Below, piece after piece: positions 31,816-42,461 of a stretch of 64,000 nucleotides of DNA. Position 1 is the stretch's first letter. Every line of letters starts with the position of its first letter. Source of the stretch: Gautieria morchelliformis (taxonomy: Eukaryota; Basidiomycota; Agaricomycetes; Gomphales; Gomphaceae); contig WHVA01000190.1 in assembly GCA_015179125.1 (NCBI GenBank), positions 1 to 64,000 of the forward strand, in the 5' to 3' direction. The notes under the pieces are model-generated. The model was not told the DNA's origin and searched no databases. It worked only from the letters and a program-made list of their open reading frames with translations. The translations under genes and the position numbers were made by a program.

Positions 31816-32947
31816 CAAGCCCTATGGTCTCCTTAAACAACTCCCCATTCCCGAGAAACCTTGGAATTCCATTTCTATGGATTTCATTGAGCAGCTCCCA
31901 CCTTCATCCGAGTTCACCTCCATATTAGTGATTGTTGACCGCTTCACTAAGCAGGTAATTTTTGTCCCTACCACAGACAAGATAACCTCACAAGAGCTTG
32001 CTCACCTCTTCATCCTTCACATTTTCTCCAAGCATGGAGCCCCCTCACATGTCACCTCAGACAGGGGCTCCGAGTTTGTCTCTCACTTCTGGCATTCTCT
32101 AGGGAAAGCCCTGGACATGTGGTTGCACTTCACCTTGGGATACCACCCCAAGGGTGATGGTCAAACCAAGCATGCTAACCAAACATTGGAACAGTACCTC
32201 AGAATTTATTGCAACTACCAGCAGTCCCATTGGGCCCCCTCCCTCCCCTCACCAAGTTCGCTTACAACAATGCACCTAGCACAACTGCTGGCATATCCCC
32301 ATTCTTTGCTAACAAGGGTTACCACCCAAACCTTGCTGTTCACCCTGAGCGTGACATCACCTCGGCACAAGCTCAAAACTTCGTGGTTGACCTGGATGAG
32401 CTTCACAAGGAATTTTGCTGTCCTCAAGGCTCAGAAAGCATACCAGACATCAGCCAATGTTCGACGCAAGCCAGCCCCTCCAAGTGGGATCCCTTTCCTT
32501 TGTCAAGGCACAATACTTCAATACAACTCAGCCCACCAAGAAGCTGGCCAAGAAGTTTTTGGGTCCTTTTGAGATCATCGCCCAACCTGGTACTCACACC
32601 ATCACCCTTCAACTCCCAGATCACATGTGTTCAGTTCACCCAGTATTCCACATATCCATGCCTGAGCCAGCCTCACCCAACACCCTCCCAAACTGAGTTC
32701 AACCTCCTCCACCTCCAGTAGTTATCGACGGCGAGCCCAAGTTTGAAGTCTCAGAAATACTCCACTCCAAAATTGATAATAGGCAGAAGAGCTGCAAGTT
32801 ACTCTACCTCATACGGTGGACTGGTTACGAGGGTACCAATGAAAAAACCTTGTGGATCCTCACCTCTGAGCTTGATCACACCTCAGAACTGGTCAAAGAC
32901 TTTCACAAGTCTTACCCTTGCAAGCCAGGTCCTTTGGCCTCTCTATG
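31816..32947 (+). pseudogene. Ty3/gypsy integrase with C-terminal chromodomain (chromovirus)
   Basis: The frame starts within the integrase: YKPYGLLKQLPIPEKPWN, then the core MDFIEQLPPSSEFTSILVIV, HVTSDRGSEFVSHFW and LGYHPKGDGQTKHANQTLEQ, giving the D,D-35-E pattern (D of VDRFTK, D of TSDRG, E of NQTLEQ). Frameshifts occur near 32225, where reading moves to AYNNAPSTTAGISPFFANKG, and near 32415, moving to KLAKKFLGPFEIIAQPG and VHPVFHISMPEP. The C-terminal block 32720-32947 (EVSEILHSKIDNR, LLYLIRWTGYEGT, TSELVKDFHKSYP) is a chromodomain, which targets chromoviruses to marked chromatin. Gag, protease, RT, RNase H and the integrase zinc finger are absent upstream. Confidence 0.9.
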
Positions 32948-33040
32948 ACTCTCATGTTTAACCCCCATGACCTTTAGTAGTTATATTCCTCTCAATCCAA
33001 ATAACAAAAGTCACAAAAATCCATTCTCAAGAAAATTCAA

Positions 33041-34127
33041 TTACCCTGAGCTTTCAGTAGTCCTCCTCGCTATCCACCCCCAACAATGCCTCGTTACTAC
33101 TATTTCATCCTCCAAATCCACCATTCCGTATACTGCCACATATTCCTCCAAGTCCCATGCATTCTGTTTCTGCTTCAGAAAGTTCCTCCTCCTCCAGAGC
33201 CTCATAAACTCAGTATCCATCCTATTCATCCTGTCATTCGCCACTCTAACCTCCCCCAACAACTCGCATACCTCCTCTCCAAACTCACCAACCTTCTTCC
33301 CGACATCCCTCACTGCAGCTATCAGTTCCCTCATCTCCACACTATGTTTTGACCTCTTCATTTTCTTGTCCTTCTTGGGTTTCTTGTTCCCTCCTCTTTG
33401 CTTTCTTTTCTTCTTCACCCCTGACCTCGCTCTCCCTCACCACCATTCTCTCAACCCTCACCTCCAAGCTCTTCTCCACCCAATCCTTGCTGAAGTCTCC
33501 CTCCTTGGCCTCAGGATGAACCTTGGCCTCTTTCCTCAGCCTTGGCTCGCCTTCCTTATCATCCTCACCCCACTTCTGCTTCTTACCCTTGCCTTCTTTG
33601 CCCTTACTCCCTTTGCCAGGACCTCAGTGACAACAGGCAATACTTTGGCCCATGGCCCTCATCCTACACCACATGCAGGCCCCAAGGTCCACATCGCCCT
33701 CACCATAGTGCACAGTGACCATGTGCAGACACATGTACTTGTGGTCTGTGCAGCAGGTGCACTGTGTCTTGGCTTTCCTCACGAGTTGCCACTCACGAGG
33801 ACAATCAGCAAGCTTGTATCCATACAGGGACAAGTTGGTAGGATGGTACGCAAACAACATGTGTTTGTACTGCCAAGGGTTAGCGAGGTTTTGACTACAA
33901 CCCAGGGGTGAACTTACCTTTTCACTCTTTGGAACCTCCTGCCATGGTTTCTGCATGTCAATGACCTTGGCATCACTGAGCCTTGGTACTGTCCTATGTC
34001 CAACCTCAGGTGAAACCTCGTCTGAGGGCTCCACATCCTGAGTAAGGAGGGTCTGGTTGAAAGCATTGTCGATGCTATCGACATCGACAGCAGAGTTAAA
34101 GAGTGGTTTGGGATGGGGACACACCAT
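33041..34127 (-). pseudogene. Cysteine-rich/coiled-coil protein gene, degenerate
   Basis: Minus-strand reading from 34127: an acidic N-terminal part, then a Cys-rich block, TQCTCCTDHKYMC and GACMWCRMRAMGQSIACCH, with CxxC pairs. An in-frame TGA follows at about 33624-33626. The same frame continues as a Lys-rich segment (GKGSKGKEGKGKKQKW) to a TAG near 33350. A shifted frame then gives a helix likely to coil (MRELIAAVRDVGKKVGEFGE). This order recalls multi-copy Agaricomycete hypothetical proteins with a Cys-cluster and a coiled coil. Function unknown. It lies antisense between the gypsy integrase and a plus-oriented LTR. The 314-codon plus-strand frame over it is its shadow. Confidence 0.55.
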
Positions 34128-34298
34128 GGTTATATGGCACTTGGTTTGCTGCTTCTGCCCAACGTCCTTTTATCTAACCTCAGCTACGAGTTAGGCTTTG
34201 CCTTTCCGGTGACTTAACATCAGCCAGCGATCTAGATTCATGGAAAGGGAAACCTTGTTCATATTACAGCCTCAAGGGTCTCACCCATAGGTGAATAC

Positions 34299-34829
34299 TG
34301 TAAGAACCTAAGAACCCAGCCTTTGGCCAGTTACTTACCAGTACTACCTCTCTGCCAACCTGAACCTTGTGGTACTTGTGCCCAAGCCTTGTGATATTTT
34401 TCCCAACCCCGAGCTTATGCCGGAACTTAACCCATGACCTTATCCCCTTAGTTATCTTTTCCATTCCATCACACATCAAATTAATTATAATTACCTTGCC
34501 TGTATTCCCACATATGCTCGCCCCTGATCCATATCTCACCTGTATATAAACCCTCTTGTATGCACACTATTTCCTCAGTCTGAATATCACTATCGGACTC
34601 CTTTTGATCCTTAGCTAATTTCTAAGTACTCGCCTCTTGAATCAAACCTCGCCTCTTATTCATTTACCTAAAAAATTGGGACTCATACATAGGGCAGGCA
34701 TAGCACACAAGCTGAAGCCAAGTCCCTCTCTGACTTCCCTATTCAAACCTCACTCTGTAACCTCGGACCCTACCTCAGGTTTTGTTCCCAAGCTTGGTCA
34801 CCCACCTTCTGAAGGATCATGTCATAATA
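34299..34829 (+). mobile_element. LTR (family 1), second copy
   Basis: Starts TGTAAGAACC and ends near GTCATAATA. It is the reverse-complement relative of 12980-14061 and lacks the nested LTR. A TATATAAACCC box at about 34544 gives a plus orientation. Flanks AATAC (34294-34298) and CATAC (34830-34834) match at four of five bases, consistent with an old solo LTR. It could alternatively be the 3' LTR of the gypsy remnant to its left, but no polypurine tract adjoins it. Confidence 0.85.
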
Positions 34830-35876
34830 CATACATAATGTCCCTCTCAACATGCAATAGCTCCATGATCGACTGTCTTTGCCCTGCAGACAGTCAGCAC
34901 AATTGGTTTTCTCCTTGAGATTCAATGTATATGTGCCTGCATATACACTTGATCTCTGTGTCCCTTCCCAAGGACAGTCAAATAGTCTTGACACATTATT
35001 CTGCTCACATCCTGCAAGTTCCAGTGACTTCATATAGCATTTGTGATGCTATATTATTTTTTTTTTTTTTTTTTTTTCATTTCTGCCTCTGCTTGAGCTG
35101 TCCCCCAATCCAGTGCTTGACCAACACACAGGCACTTTAATCAGTTAGATCTGTCAGCTGATGGGAAGCCGCCGACTGATGCCTATGACATCATGTCATC
35201 ACCAGCATACTTGTAGACCATTTAACCAGTAACCATACCGGTTAAACTATTAGATAATTCTTCCTAAAACTCTGTAATCATGTTTTTAATATATTCTGTT
35301 AAAGAGTGTCAATGTTGGACTTAAGGAAATCCAACTGTGGCGCATTTATCACAACAGGATGGTCATTGTGATGTTTCTGTGGATTGCAATTAGACAGACA
35401 CTCAGGAAATCACTTACATGCAGGTGGAAGAAATCGGAGAGCTTGAAGTAGCCAAGCACTCGTGAGTCCTCAAGCAGTCAACGAAGCATAGGGGCGATCA
35501 AATGCAACGAGGGGTACATATATATGAGAAGTCTTAATAAAATGAAGGCGCAGGTCACATAAGGGAGACAAAATGAAACACTCGATATAAAAAGCAGAGA
35601 CGATGTAACCTGAGTGGTGTACCGATTGAGACAAGTTTGAGTTGATAATGAGATGAGCGAGCACAGTGCTGCATCATCCCTATATCAGACCAAGATCATC
35701 TCGCCGGGGTGGAAGAGAGTGAAGCACTGGAGTGGTGGGAGGTGGGATGGGCTACAGAAAACCACTGAAGAATGGCACTCAATCATTTGAAGTTGAACAT
35801 CCAAAGGCTTTCGCCGGAGTCATATTATGTATACGAACCTGCATCTTATAGTGATCATCTCTGGCTTATTAGATCA
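34830..35876. other. No supported gene; poly(T) tract and a repeat end
   Basis: A run of more than 20 T residues at about 35049-35077 could be the reversed tail of a retroposed sequence. At 35340-35356 GCGCATTTATCACAACA resembles the right end of the 1.06-kb insertion (GCGTTTATCACAACA, ending 60231), so a relative of that element may lie here. Confidence 0.4.
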
Positions 35877-36214
35877 TGTACTCAGTCTTTAAGTCCCATG
35901 GTAAGTACCTGCAGTTTAATGTTCAACCGGGAACCCTGCCATCAGAGGACTCTACTAGAGAACGAGAAGATGATCATCACTGCCAGCAGGTGATACACGA
36001 GTGAATGAACGGTACCAGATAGGCCCAATCTATCTGAGCTGGCTCAGTTCCTTCAATCCTCTTGTCGCATCGGGAACGCTCGAGAACCGAAGTACTAGCT
36101 ACAGTACTGCTTTCCCAGCACCGTGTGCCAGTGGCCCGTACTCAGAAAGCTACTTGGAAGTCGTGAACACACTTCTATTGTAATCCATATTCAAATTTGT
36201 TTGGTAGAGGTATT
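35877..36214 (+). repeat. Leader of 7TM unit I, left of the copia insertion
   Basis: Matches 45045-45470 and 60880-61080 (AGATAGGCCCAAT, GTCGCRTCGGGAACG, GAGAACCGAAGT, TTTGTTTGGTAGAGG). The left edge is a degenerate copy of the C-terminal codons of the neighbouring 7TM gene (compare 45057-45149). The unit is cut by the copia element at 36214 and continues at 41911. Confidence 0.85.
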
Positions 36215-36334
36215 TGTTGCATCACGTGAGGCAGTCAGGGCATTAGTCGCCCGTCATACTATACAGTACATGGCTGAGTTCAGAAGAAGAATCATACTCC
36301 TCTTCTTCCGAACTCAGATATCACTGCGCTCACA
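36215..36334 (+). repeat. 5' LTR of the copia element
   Basis: 120 bp, TG...CA. It contains an inverted repeat (CTGAGTTCAGAAGAAGA / TCTTCTTCCGAACTCAG) with one mismatch; in the 3' LTR the same arms match perfectly over 17 bp. Confidence 0.93.
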
Positions 36335-36346
36335 GGTTATGGGCCC
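36335..36346 (+). promoter_or_regulatory. Primer-binding site matching internal initiator tRNA-Met
   Basis: GGTTATGGGCCC lies directly after the 5' LTR. Its complement, GGGCCCATAACC, differs by one base from the anticodon stem-loop of eukaryotic initiator tRNA-Met (GGGCTCATAACC). Priming from a half-tRNA is known for Drosophila copia and several fungal copia elements. Confidence 0.7.
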
Positions 36347-38443
36347 CGCGCCGTAGTCGAAGGAGAGATCATCGCCATGTCAGATTCAGAAGCGGAAAAC
36401 CGCATGAAGAGCATGAAGCTCTCAAGCACAAACTATAACGTTTGGGCGGTAGCGCTACAAGGTGAACTAATGACTATTAATGCGTGGCGGATTATCACCA
36501 AAGAATTCAAACGGCCAACCGATGCAGCAGAGGCCAGAAATGGCTACCAAAAAAGGAGGAAGCGGCCGGCATCCTATTAAAATCCTTATCGCCCACACAA
36601 TATGTCCACGTTGAAGGCATGATGGACAATCCCATTGAGATGTGGAAGAGGATAAGAGCAGCACACCAATCAAGTCACAAATAGTCAATTCCATGTGATG
36701 AAAAAACTGCTAAATGTACAAAAGGATGACACCGAATTTCTTATAGACTATATCACCCATGTCAACACTGCTACAAATGATCTAATAGCCCTTGCACCAA
36801 ATACCCTTACCGTGCAAAACATTATCGATGAAACCAGCGTACACGCGGCACTTACGGGACTCGATCAAGCTGAATATGGAGCCTTCACGTCCTCCCTCCT
36901 CCTGATCAGCACCCTTGACTGTACCACCATGGCCACAGTGTTCTGAAATGAAGACCTGAAACATCAGGTTTCTACGGTCTCAACAGTAGCCGCACTGTCC
37001 ATGACTCAAAGCAAAAAGAGTACTATTCTTACATGCGCAGCATGCAAAAAGCGAGGGCACCTGGCAGATCGCTGCTGGATCTCTCACTCAGAGCTTAGAC
37101 CAGCACGCAATGACAAGAGGAAGGCGGCAAATCAAGCCAGAGAGAGCGCCCCAAGCAAAAATAGGCAGGAACTCGCTGGAAACGCGAATTTGTGGCTGTC
37201 TTTCCCTTCCCACGGTGACGATGCTGACTTATGCTGGAACACAGACACGGGAGCGACGAGTCATATGACTCCACACCGACACTGGCTCCGAAACTACGAG
37301 CCTTACCGCATGCCCATCTGATTAGCCACGAATGAAGTCATTTATTCAACCAGAAAGGGACAGATTCTATTCACCCCTATAATTGACGGGAAAACGGCAC
37401 AGGACATAATTTTCTCGAACGTCCTACATGTACCAGCCCTCAAAAATAATCTATTAGCCGTTCTCTGCCTCACCACCCACCACAATTTTACCGTCAATAT
37501 TGTGCGAAGCCGTATCTCATTCGTCCAAGATGGAGAGTTACATTTCTGTGCCACGGTGCGAAACGGAACTGGTTTCCTAACCGGAAACACTGTCCCTTAC
37601 CCAGGATATGCATTCTCCACATCGTCACCCATCGTATATTGATCTCTATTACACAGGCAACTTGCACACATAGGGACATCCTGTTTGGAAAGACTTCTAA
37701 AACATGACATGGCCCGCGGAATACATGTAAACTCCAATGCAAGCATGCCACCCATCTGCGAACCATGCATCACGGTGAAACAACACCATGATCCGTTCCC
37801 AAAAAGAAGTGAAAGCCGTACATCCAAACCACTCGACCTTGTTGTCTCCGATGTCCACGGACCCCTCCCTGTGTGCACACCATCCAGTCATCGATATTGG
37901 ATAACTTTCACAGATGATCATACACGCTATCGATGTGTGTACCTCCTGAAATCAAAGGACGAGGCCTTCGATGCTTACCAATCCTACAAGGTGTTTGCCG
38001 AAAACCAAACAGGATCACGAGTGAGGAGATTCAGGGACGACAAAGGAGGGGAATATATAGGCCAGAAATGGGACGAGCATTTCCAACACCAGGGGATAAT
38101 CCATGAGCACACTACGAGGGGTACGCCGCAAGAAAATGGAATCTCGGAATGAACCAACCGCACTCTTATTGAAGGAACAATTGCATTACTGCAACAAGCT
38201 CATCTGCCGGCATCAATGTGGGTAGACACCCTACAACTGCTAGTCCACATTATCAACGCCACACCAACCTCTGCACTGCCAGACATGATGCCATATGAAG
38301 CCTGGCACGGCCACAAACCAGATCTGGGAATGTTACGTACCTTTGGCTGTACAGCGCATGTTCACATGCAGAAGGATCAAAGGGATGGACTTCAGCCTAG
38401 ATCTTGAAAATGCATCTGTCTTGGCTTCGAAAATGGATACAAA

Positions 38444-39638
38444 CAGGGCTGTCCACGAGTCAACCTGCAGGTTACCTGGACTTGGACTCGCAGGTTTGCC
38501 AGCTTCCAGAAGTGGAACCTGGACTTGACCTGAGTTTTTCTGCAGGTTGACTTGGACCCGCAGGTTAAACCTGCAGGTGACTTGCGGTGACTTGCCGGAT
38601 TATTCCAAGCTGACTCACCCTGTGTGAGTGCATGATATGTCTCCTCCCATGAGGACAGCCCTCCTCCATGGAAAGATACGGCCCAGGTCCCTGGCTGGGT
38701 GCAGATCATATGAACAGACAGCAAGTCACATGGTCTGTTTGGACTTGCAAGTCTGCACAACTGATGGCCCTACATGGGTCAATCAGTGGGCAGCAATGCC
38801 GCCACATCAGTGGGGAGGACCAGGCATACTCACAGATCACCTGAGATCTGTGAGTTTTCTACCGGTTTGTGTTTTTTTTTTTGTTTCTGTGTTTCAGGTC
38901 TCTATTCAACTGTCTAGTAGTCAAGGAAGTCAACCCTGTAATCCATTGTAGAGGAACTGGCATACTTGCAGATACCTGAGATGACTATCTTCTCTACCGG
39001 TGCATTTTTTTTTTTTTTTTTCATGTTTCAGGTCTTCATATTGTTCCAAATTGCAACCACCCCTCCAATGGCCAGTGTCACTGATCCCATCAACCACTGG
39101 TCATTGCTTATCCAGAATGGGAGCTATTTCACACAGATGGCCCTAGACTTCTTATCTATTCCGGGTGAGCTATTTCACACATCCTTACATCATATTTTGA
39201 CCATGCTCCTCTAGCAACATCCACAGATGTTGAACATGCATTCAGTCAGGGCCCGACTGACTGTATCATGGATGCGTCACACTCTCTGAAGGAAGAGTCA
39301 ACACGTGCTGGAACCATACTCAGCACATGGCTGTCATACAAAGGACTTGTTCCTGAGGAGCGTGTTGTAGAGTTGCTGCATGACAAGAGTAAGCATGTCA
39401 AGAAGGCTGTTGTGCAGAAGGAGGTAATAGTAGTTGAATGACATGTAAATGACATGAATTCTTGGCATTTAAGGCTTGCAGGTATGCGAGTCACCTGCGG
39501 AATTCCAAAGGCCAAACCTGGACTTGGCAGGTTTTTAGGCGCCGGGTCACCTGGACTTGTGGGAGTTGGATCTGCAGGTTAAAATCACAGGTTGAACTGC
39601 AAGTCACCTGCAGGAACCTGGACTCATGGACAGCCCTG
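38444..39638 (+). mobile_element. hAT-family DNA transposon, 1.2 kb, inside copia
   Basis: Terminal inverted repeats CAGGGCTGTCCACGAGTC and, inverted at the right end, CAGGGCTGTCCATGAGTC (17 of 18 match), with the 8-bp TSD GATACAAA at 38436-38443 and 39639-39646. Both ends are rich in ACCTGCAGGT-like motifs. Inside, a segment of about 120 bp is duplicated (around 38825-38900 and 38965-39035), each copy with CTACCGGT, a long T tract and TTTCAGGTCT. Only the C-terminal part of a transposase remains, so it is internally deleted and non-autonomous. Confidence 0.95.
39032..39441 (+). pseudogene. hAT transposase C-terminal dimerisation region
   Basis: Exon 39032-39164 follows a T tract and TTTCAG acceptor; intron 39165-39214 (GTGAGC...CTAG); exon 39215-39441 ends in TGA. 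The joined product contains MALDFLSIPATSTDVEHAFS and, downstream, LKEESTRAGTILSTWLSYKG: the hAT dimerisation signature (xALDxLxIPATSxxxERxFS). A short stretch between is out of frame with the family, pointing to a compensating pair of indels. The catalytic part of the transposase is missing. Confidence 0.88.
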
Positions 39639-41790
39639 GATACAAAGGTGGGGTTGTCTCAATCCCACCACAAAGCGCACTATCATATCCCACGATGTTA
39701 TTTTCAACGAGACTGAGTTCACGGGCCTCTCCACTAACAACCCTACCCAAAGTCTGCTCAGATCAACACCTGTCTTACTCCCAAATGAGGTCACTGCACC
39801 GCCTGACCCAGACCCACCGGATGCCCACCATGAAATCCAACCTCCTCCTATCCCAGACCAACCTGACCATGATCTACCGGCTCCTCCAGACCCAGCCCCA
39901 CCTGCCCCTGAACTGCCAGTTCCAGCTCCAGACCCTGCTCCACCCGCACCTCCCGCACAACCCCGCCGATCCAGCAGAGCTCTGGCCCGCCCCGACTACC
40001 GGTATCTCCATGACCCCTTCTTCAGACCACGACCACCTCCCAATCACGACGATCCAGGACCTGAAGGGGGTGCTGCAGCCAGAGCCTCAATAATCCAGGC
40101 CCTGGAATTCATACACAATGGATTGGATGTCACCAGAGCAAAATTAATCTCACCTGACACCATTAAGATAGCATTCAATGCAACCATCAAAGATGATCGT
40201 GTCCTGAAAACATTCGCTGAGGCAATGCGGTGCTCTGATGCACCGTTATGGAAGGATTCCACAGATGCAGAAATCCAAGTGCTCTTGGACAACGGGACAT
40301 GGGAATTGGTGAGACTGCCACCTGGAGAAAAGGCCATTGGATCACGATGGGTATTCTGGATTCAACTCAACCCAGACGGTTCCCTGGACAAATACAAAAG
40401 TCGTCTGGTGGCAAAAGGCTATACCCAGCGACCAGGCATCAACTACGATGAGGTGTTCGCTCCTACCACGCGATGGGCAGCCCTGCGGACGATACTGGCG
40501 CAAGGGGCACTTCAGGGAGCATACATTGAGTCCATAGACATTTCGAATGCATGCCTAAACGGGATCCTAAGCGATGACGCCCAAATCTATATGGAACAAC
40601 CAGAAGGATATCATCAAGGGGGTGCCGACTGGGTATGCAAGCTGAAGCGGGGACTCTATGGACTAAAGCAAAGTGGAAGGCTGTGGTATGAGTGGCTCGG
40701 ATCGCCACTTGAGAACATGGGATCCACATGTCTTCAATCCGACCCAAGTGTCTATGTCTGGACAAGCGAGACCGTCAAGATCGTTATACCAGTCTTCGTT
40801 GATGACCTCACCCTGGTATCAAATTCGAGACACAATCTTGATAGAGTCAAAAGCCGTCTAGCTGAAGTCTTCAAATTGAAGGACTTAGGAGAAACAAGAT
40901 CATTACTAGGTGTGGAAGTACAGTACGATTGCCTGCAGAAGACGCTAAAGCTCTCACAAAAACAATACATCGAGGAACTACTCGATTGATTCCACATGTC
41001 CGACTGCCGGCCCGTATTCACACCTATGAGCCCTGGATTAAACCTAAGCTCAGCAATGGGACCATCAACACCAGAGGAGATAGCAGAAATGCAAAACCTA
41101 CCTTACTTGAACGCAGTTGGAGCACTGAACTATCTGGCCATTGCCACTCGCCCTGACATCGCCTATGCCATTGGATGCCTCGCTCGATTCAACTCAAATC
41201 CGGGCCCGGCACACTGGGCAGCCGTAAAACATCTCCTACGTTATTTAAAGGGGACGGTTGACCTAGCACTCACATTCGCGCCAAATAACACGGGCGAAAC
41301 CTTTCGGACATGGACGGACGCCGATCACGGAGGAAATCCAGACAACGGTCGCTCAACATCTGGTTTCCTCATCAAGATCGGGCCCGGAATGGTTATCTGG
41401 GCCAGCAAACTGCAGAACATAGTTACCCTATCCACGACAGAAGCCGAGTTCGTGGCAGCGACCCTCGCCGGTACTGAAATCATCTGGCTATGAAGCCTAT
41501 TCGATGAACTCGGTTCGAGGGTTAAGGAGCCATCTCATCTCTACATCGATAACCAATCCGCACTCACCATCGCCAAAAATCCAGAGCATCACGGGCAAAT
41601 GAAGCATCTGGATCTCCGATACTTCTGGTTGCGGGAGAAAGTTGCCCAGAGAGCCATCCAAGTCGGATACGTGCCCACGAAGGATATGCCAGCCGATTTA
41701 TTAACGAAAGCGTTACCTCGTGAATCAGTAGAACGGCACCGTCGCGCTATGGGGCTCTTCTGATCGCAGATTGACTGCATCAAGGGGGTG

Positions 41791-41910
41791 TGTTGCATCA
41801 CGTGATGCAGTCAGGGCATTAGTCGCCCGTCGTACTATACAGTACGCGGCTGAGTTCGGAAGAAGAATCATACTCATCTTCTTCCGAACTCAGATATCAC
41901 TGCGCTCACA
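41791..41910 (+). repeat. 3' LTR of the copia element
   Basis: 120 bp, TGTTGCATCACG...GCGCTCACA, preceded by the polypurine tract AAGGGGGTG. The internal hairpin arms CTGAGTTCGGAAGAAGA and TCTTCTTCCGAACTCAG pair perfectly around a 10-bp loop. Confidence 0.93.
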
Positions 41911-42461
41911 GCATTTGAGTGCCTTGAGGCGATGAGAAGTTCAAGATGCATGCATATCTTGGTCGGAGTCGATCGGGCTGTGAATCTGACCCAAACAGCA
42001 TCATCTCTTCAATCAAGGCAATTACCGTCCAATGTTGCAAAGAGAGTCGTGGCACCGGGGTCCAGAACTATACCAATAGGACAGTCACTGTGGTCAATGC
42101 CGGGAATATAGGCCACTTGAACGGATAGCTGGATATCTTATACAGCGGCAACCCTCGTTCGCTGTCAGGAATCGGCTGTCACGCCTCACTCGAGATCACC
42201 CTTTAATTGACGGGTTCTCTAGGCATCGCCTAAGTACTCAAAGCTCACGCGCGCATTACTTATACAACGATTGAACTTCATGGTGAGTGGGTATCGCAAA
42301 TGATGGATAACGACTACATATCAATAATATCGAGGTCATTGAGTCGGTATCGCAAATGATGGCTAACGACATCATATCAATAATGTCAAGTCCAGGTATA
42401 ATAATTAACAGTCAGAGTCTCTCTTTGCCTAGACTCTACCTACCACATTTTTGTGTGTAGA
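41911..42461 (+). repeat. Leader of 7TM unit I, right of the copia insertion
   Basis: Matches the leaders of units II and III: GATGAGAAGTTCAAGATGCA, GTCGATCGGGCT, CTTCAATCAAGGCAATTACC, GTCCAGAACTATACC, then TATCGCAAATGATGGMTAAC, which is present twice in this copy (42292 and 42349), and finally GGTATAATAATTAACAGTCA. No coding exons. Confidence 0.8.

Larger units (their letters stand above)
36377..41763 (+). pseudogene. Copia gag-pol polyprotein, inactivated
   Basis: Starts MSDSEAENRMKSMKLSSTNY. Domains in order: Gag; CCHC knuckle CAACKKRGHLADRC (37031); protease core WNTDTGATSHMTP (37235); integrase zinc region (HRQLAHIG, CEPC) and core (VVSDVHGPL, FRDDKGGEY, TPQENGISE); RT (SRLVAKGYTQRPGINYDEVF, YGLKQSGRLWYEW, PVFVDDLTLVSN); RNase H (WTDADHGGN, STTEAEFVAA, YIDNQSALTIAKN). 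The end is TGA at 41761. Gag has frameshifts near 36540 and 36685. In-frame TGA codons lie at 36944, 37319, 37640, 38150, 38405, 40987 and 41491. Several fall where relatives have Arg (for example before TNRTL), as expected for CGA to TGA changes. The hAT insertion splits the integrase C-terminal region at GFENGYK. Confidence 0.93.
36215..41910 (+). mobile_element. Ty1/copia retrotransposon with both LTRs
   Basis: LTRs of 120 bp at 36215-36334 and 41791-41910, both TGTTGCATCACGTGA...GCGCTCACA with a few differences. Flanks GTATT (36210-36214) and GCATT (41911-41915) are a TSD with one mismatch. The primer-binding site GGTTATGGGCCC follows the left LTR directly (36335-36346), and a polypurine tract AAGGGGGTG (41782-41790) precedes the right one. 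The element sits in the leader of 7TM unit I; unit II (GGTAGAGGGGTTTGAGCGCC, about 45463) shows the empty site. It is interrupted by a hAT element at 38444-39638. Confidence 0.95.

Noticed and set aside
32967-33911. 314-codon plus-strand frame
   Set aside because: Low-complexity Leu/Ser/Pro translation opposite the Cys-rich/coiled-coil gene, whose motifs are on the minus strand.
33041-34127. Zinc-cluster transcription factor
   Set aside because: The cysteine spacing does not fit the Zn2Cys6 pattern, so no DNA-binding function is claimed.
34299-34829. 3' LTR of the gypsy remnant at 31.8-32.9 kb
   Set aside because: No adjacent polypurine tract, and near-matching 5-bp flanks suggest a solo LTR. 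Kept only as a possibility in the findings.
39592-40093. Pro-rich overlapping frame at 39626-40093
   Set aside because: An out-of-frame shadow of the copia linker region; the frame at 39592-40989 continues into RT.
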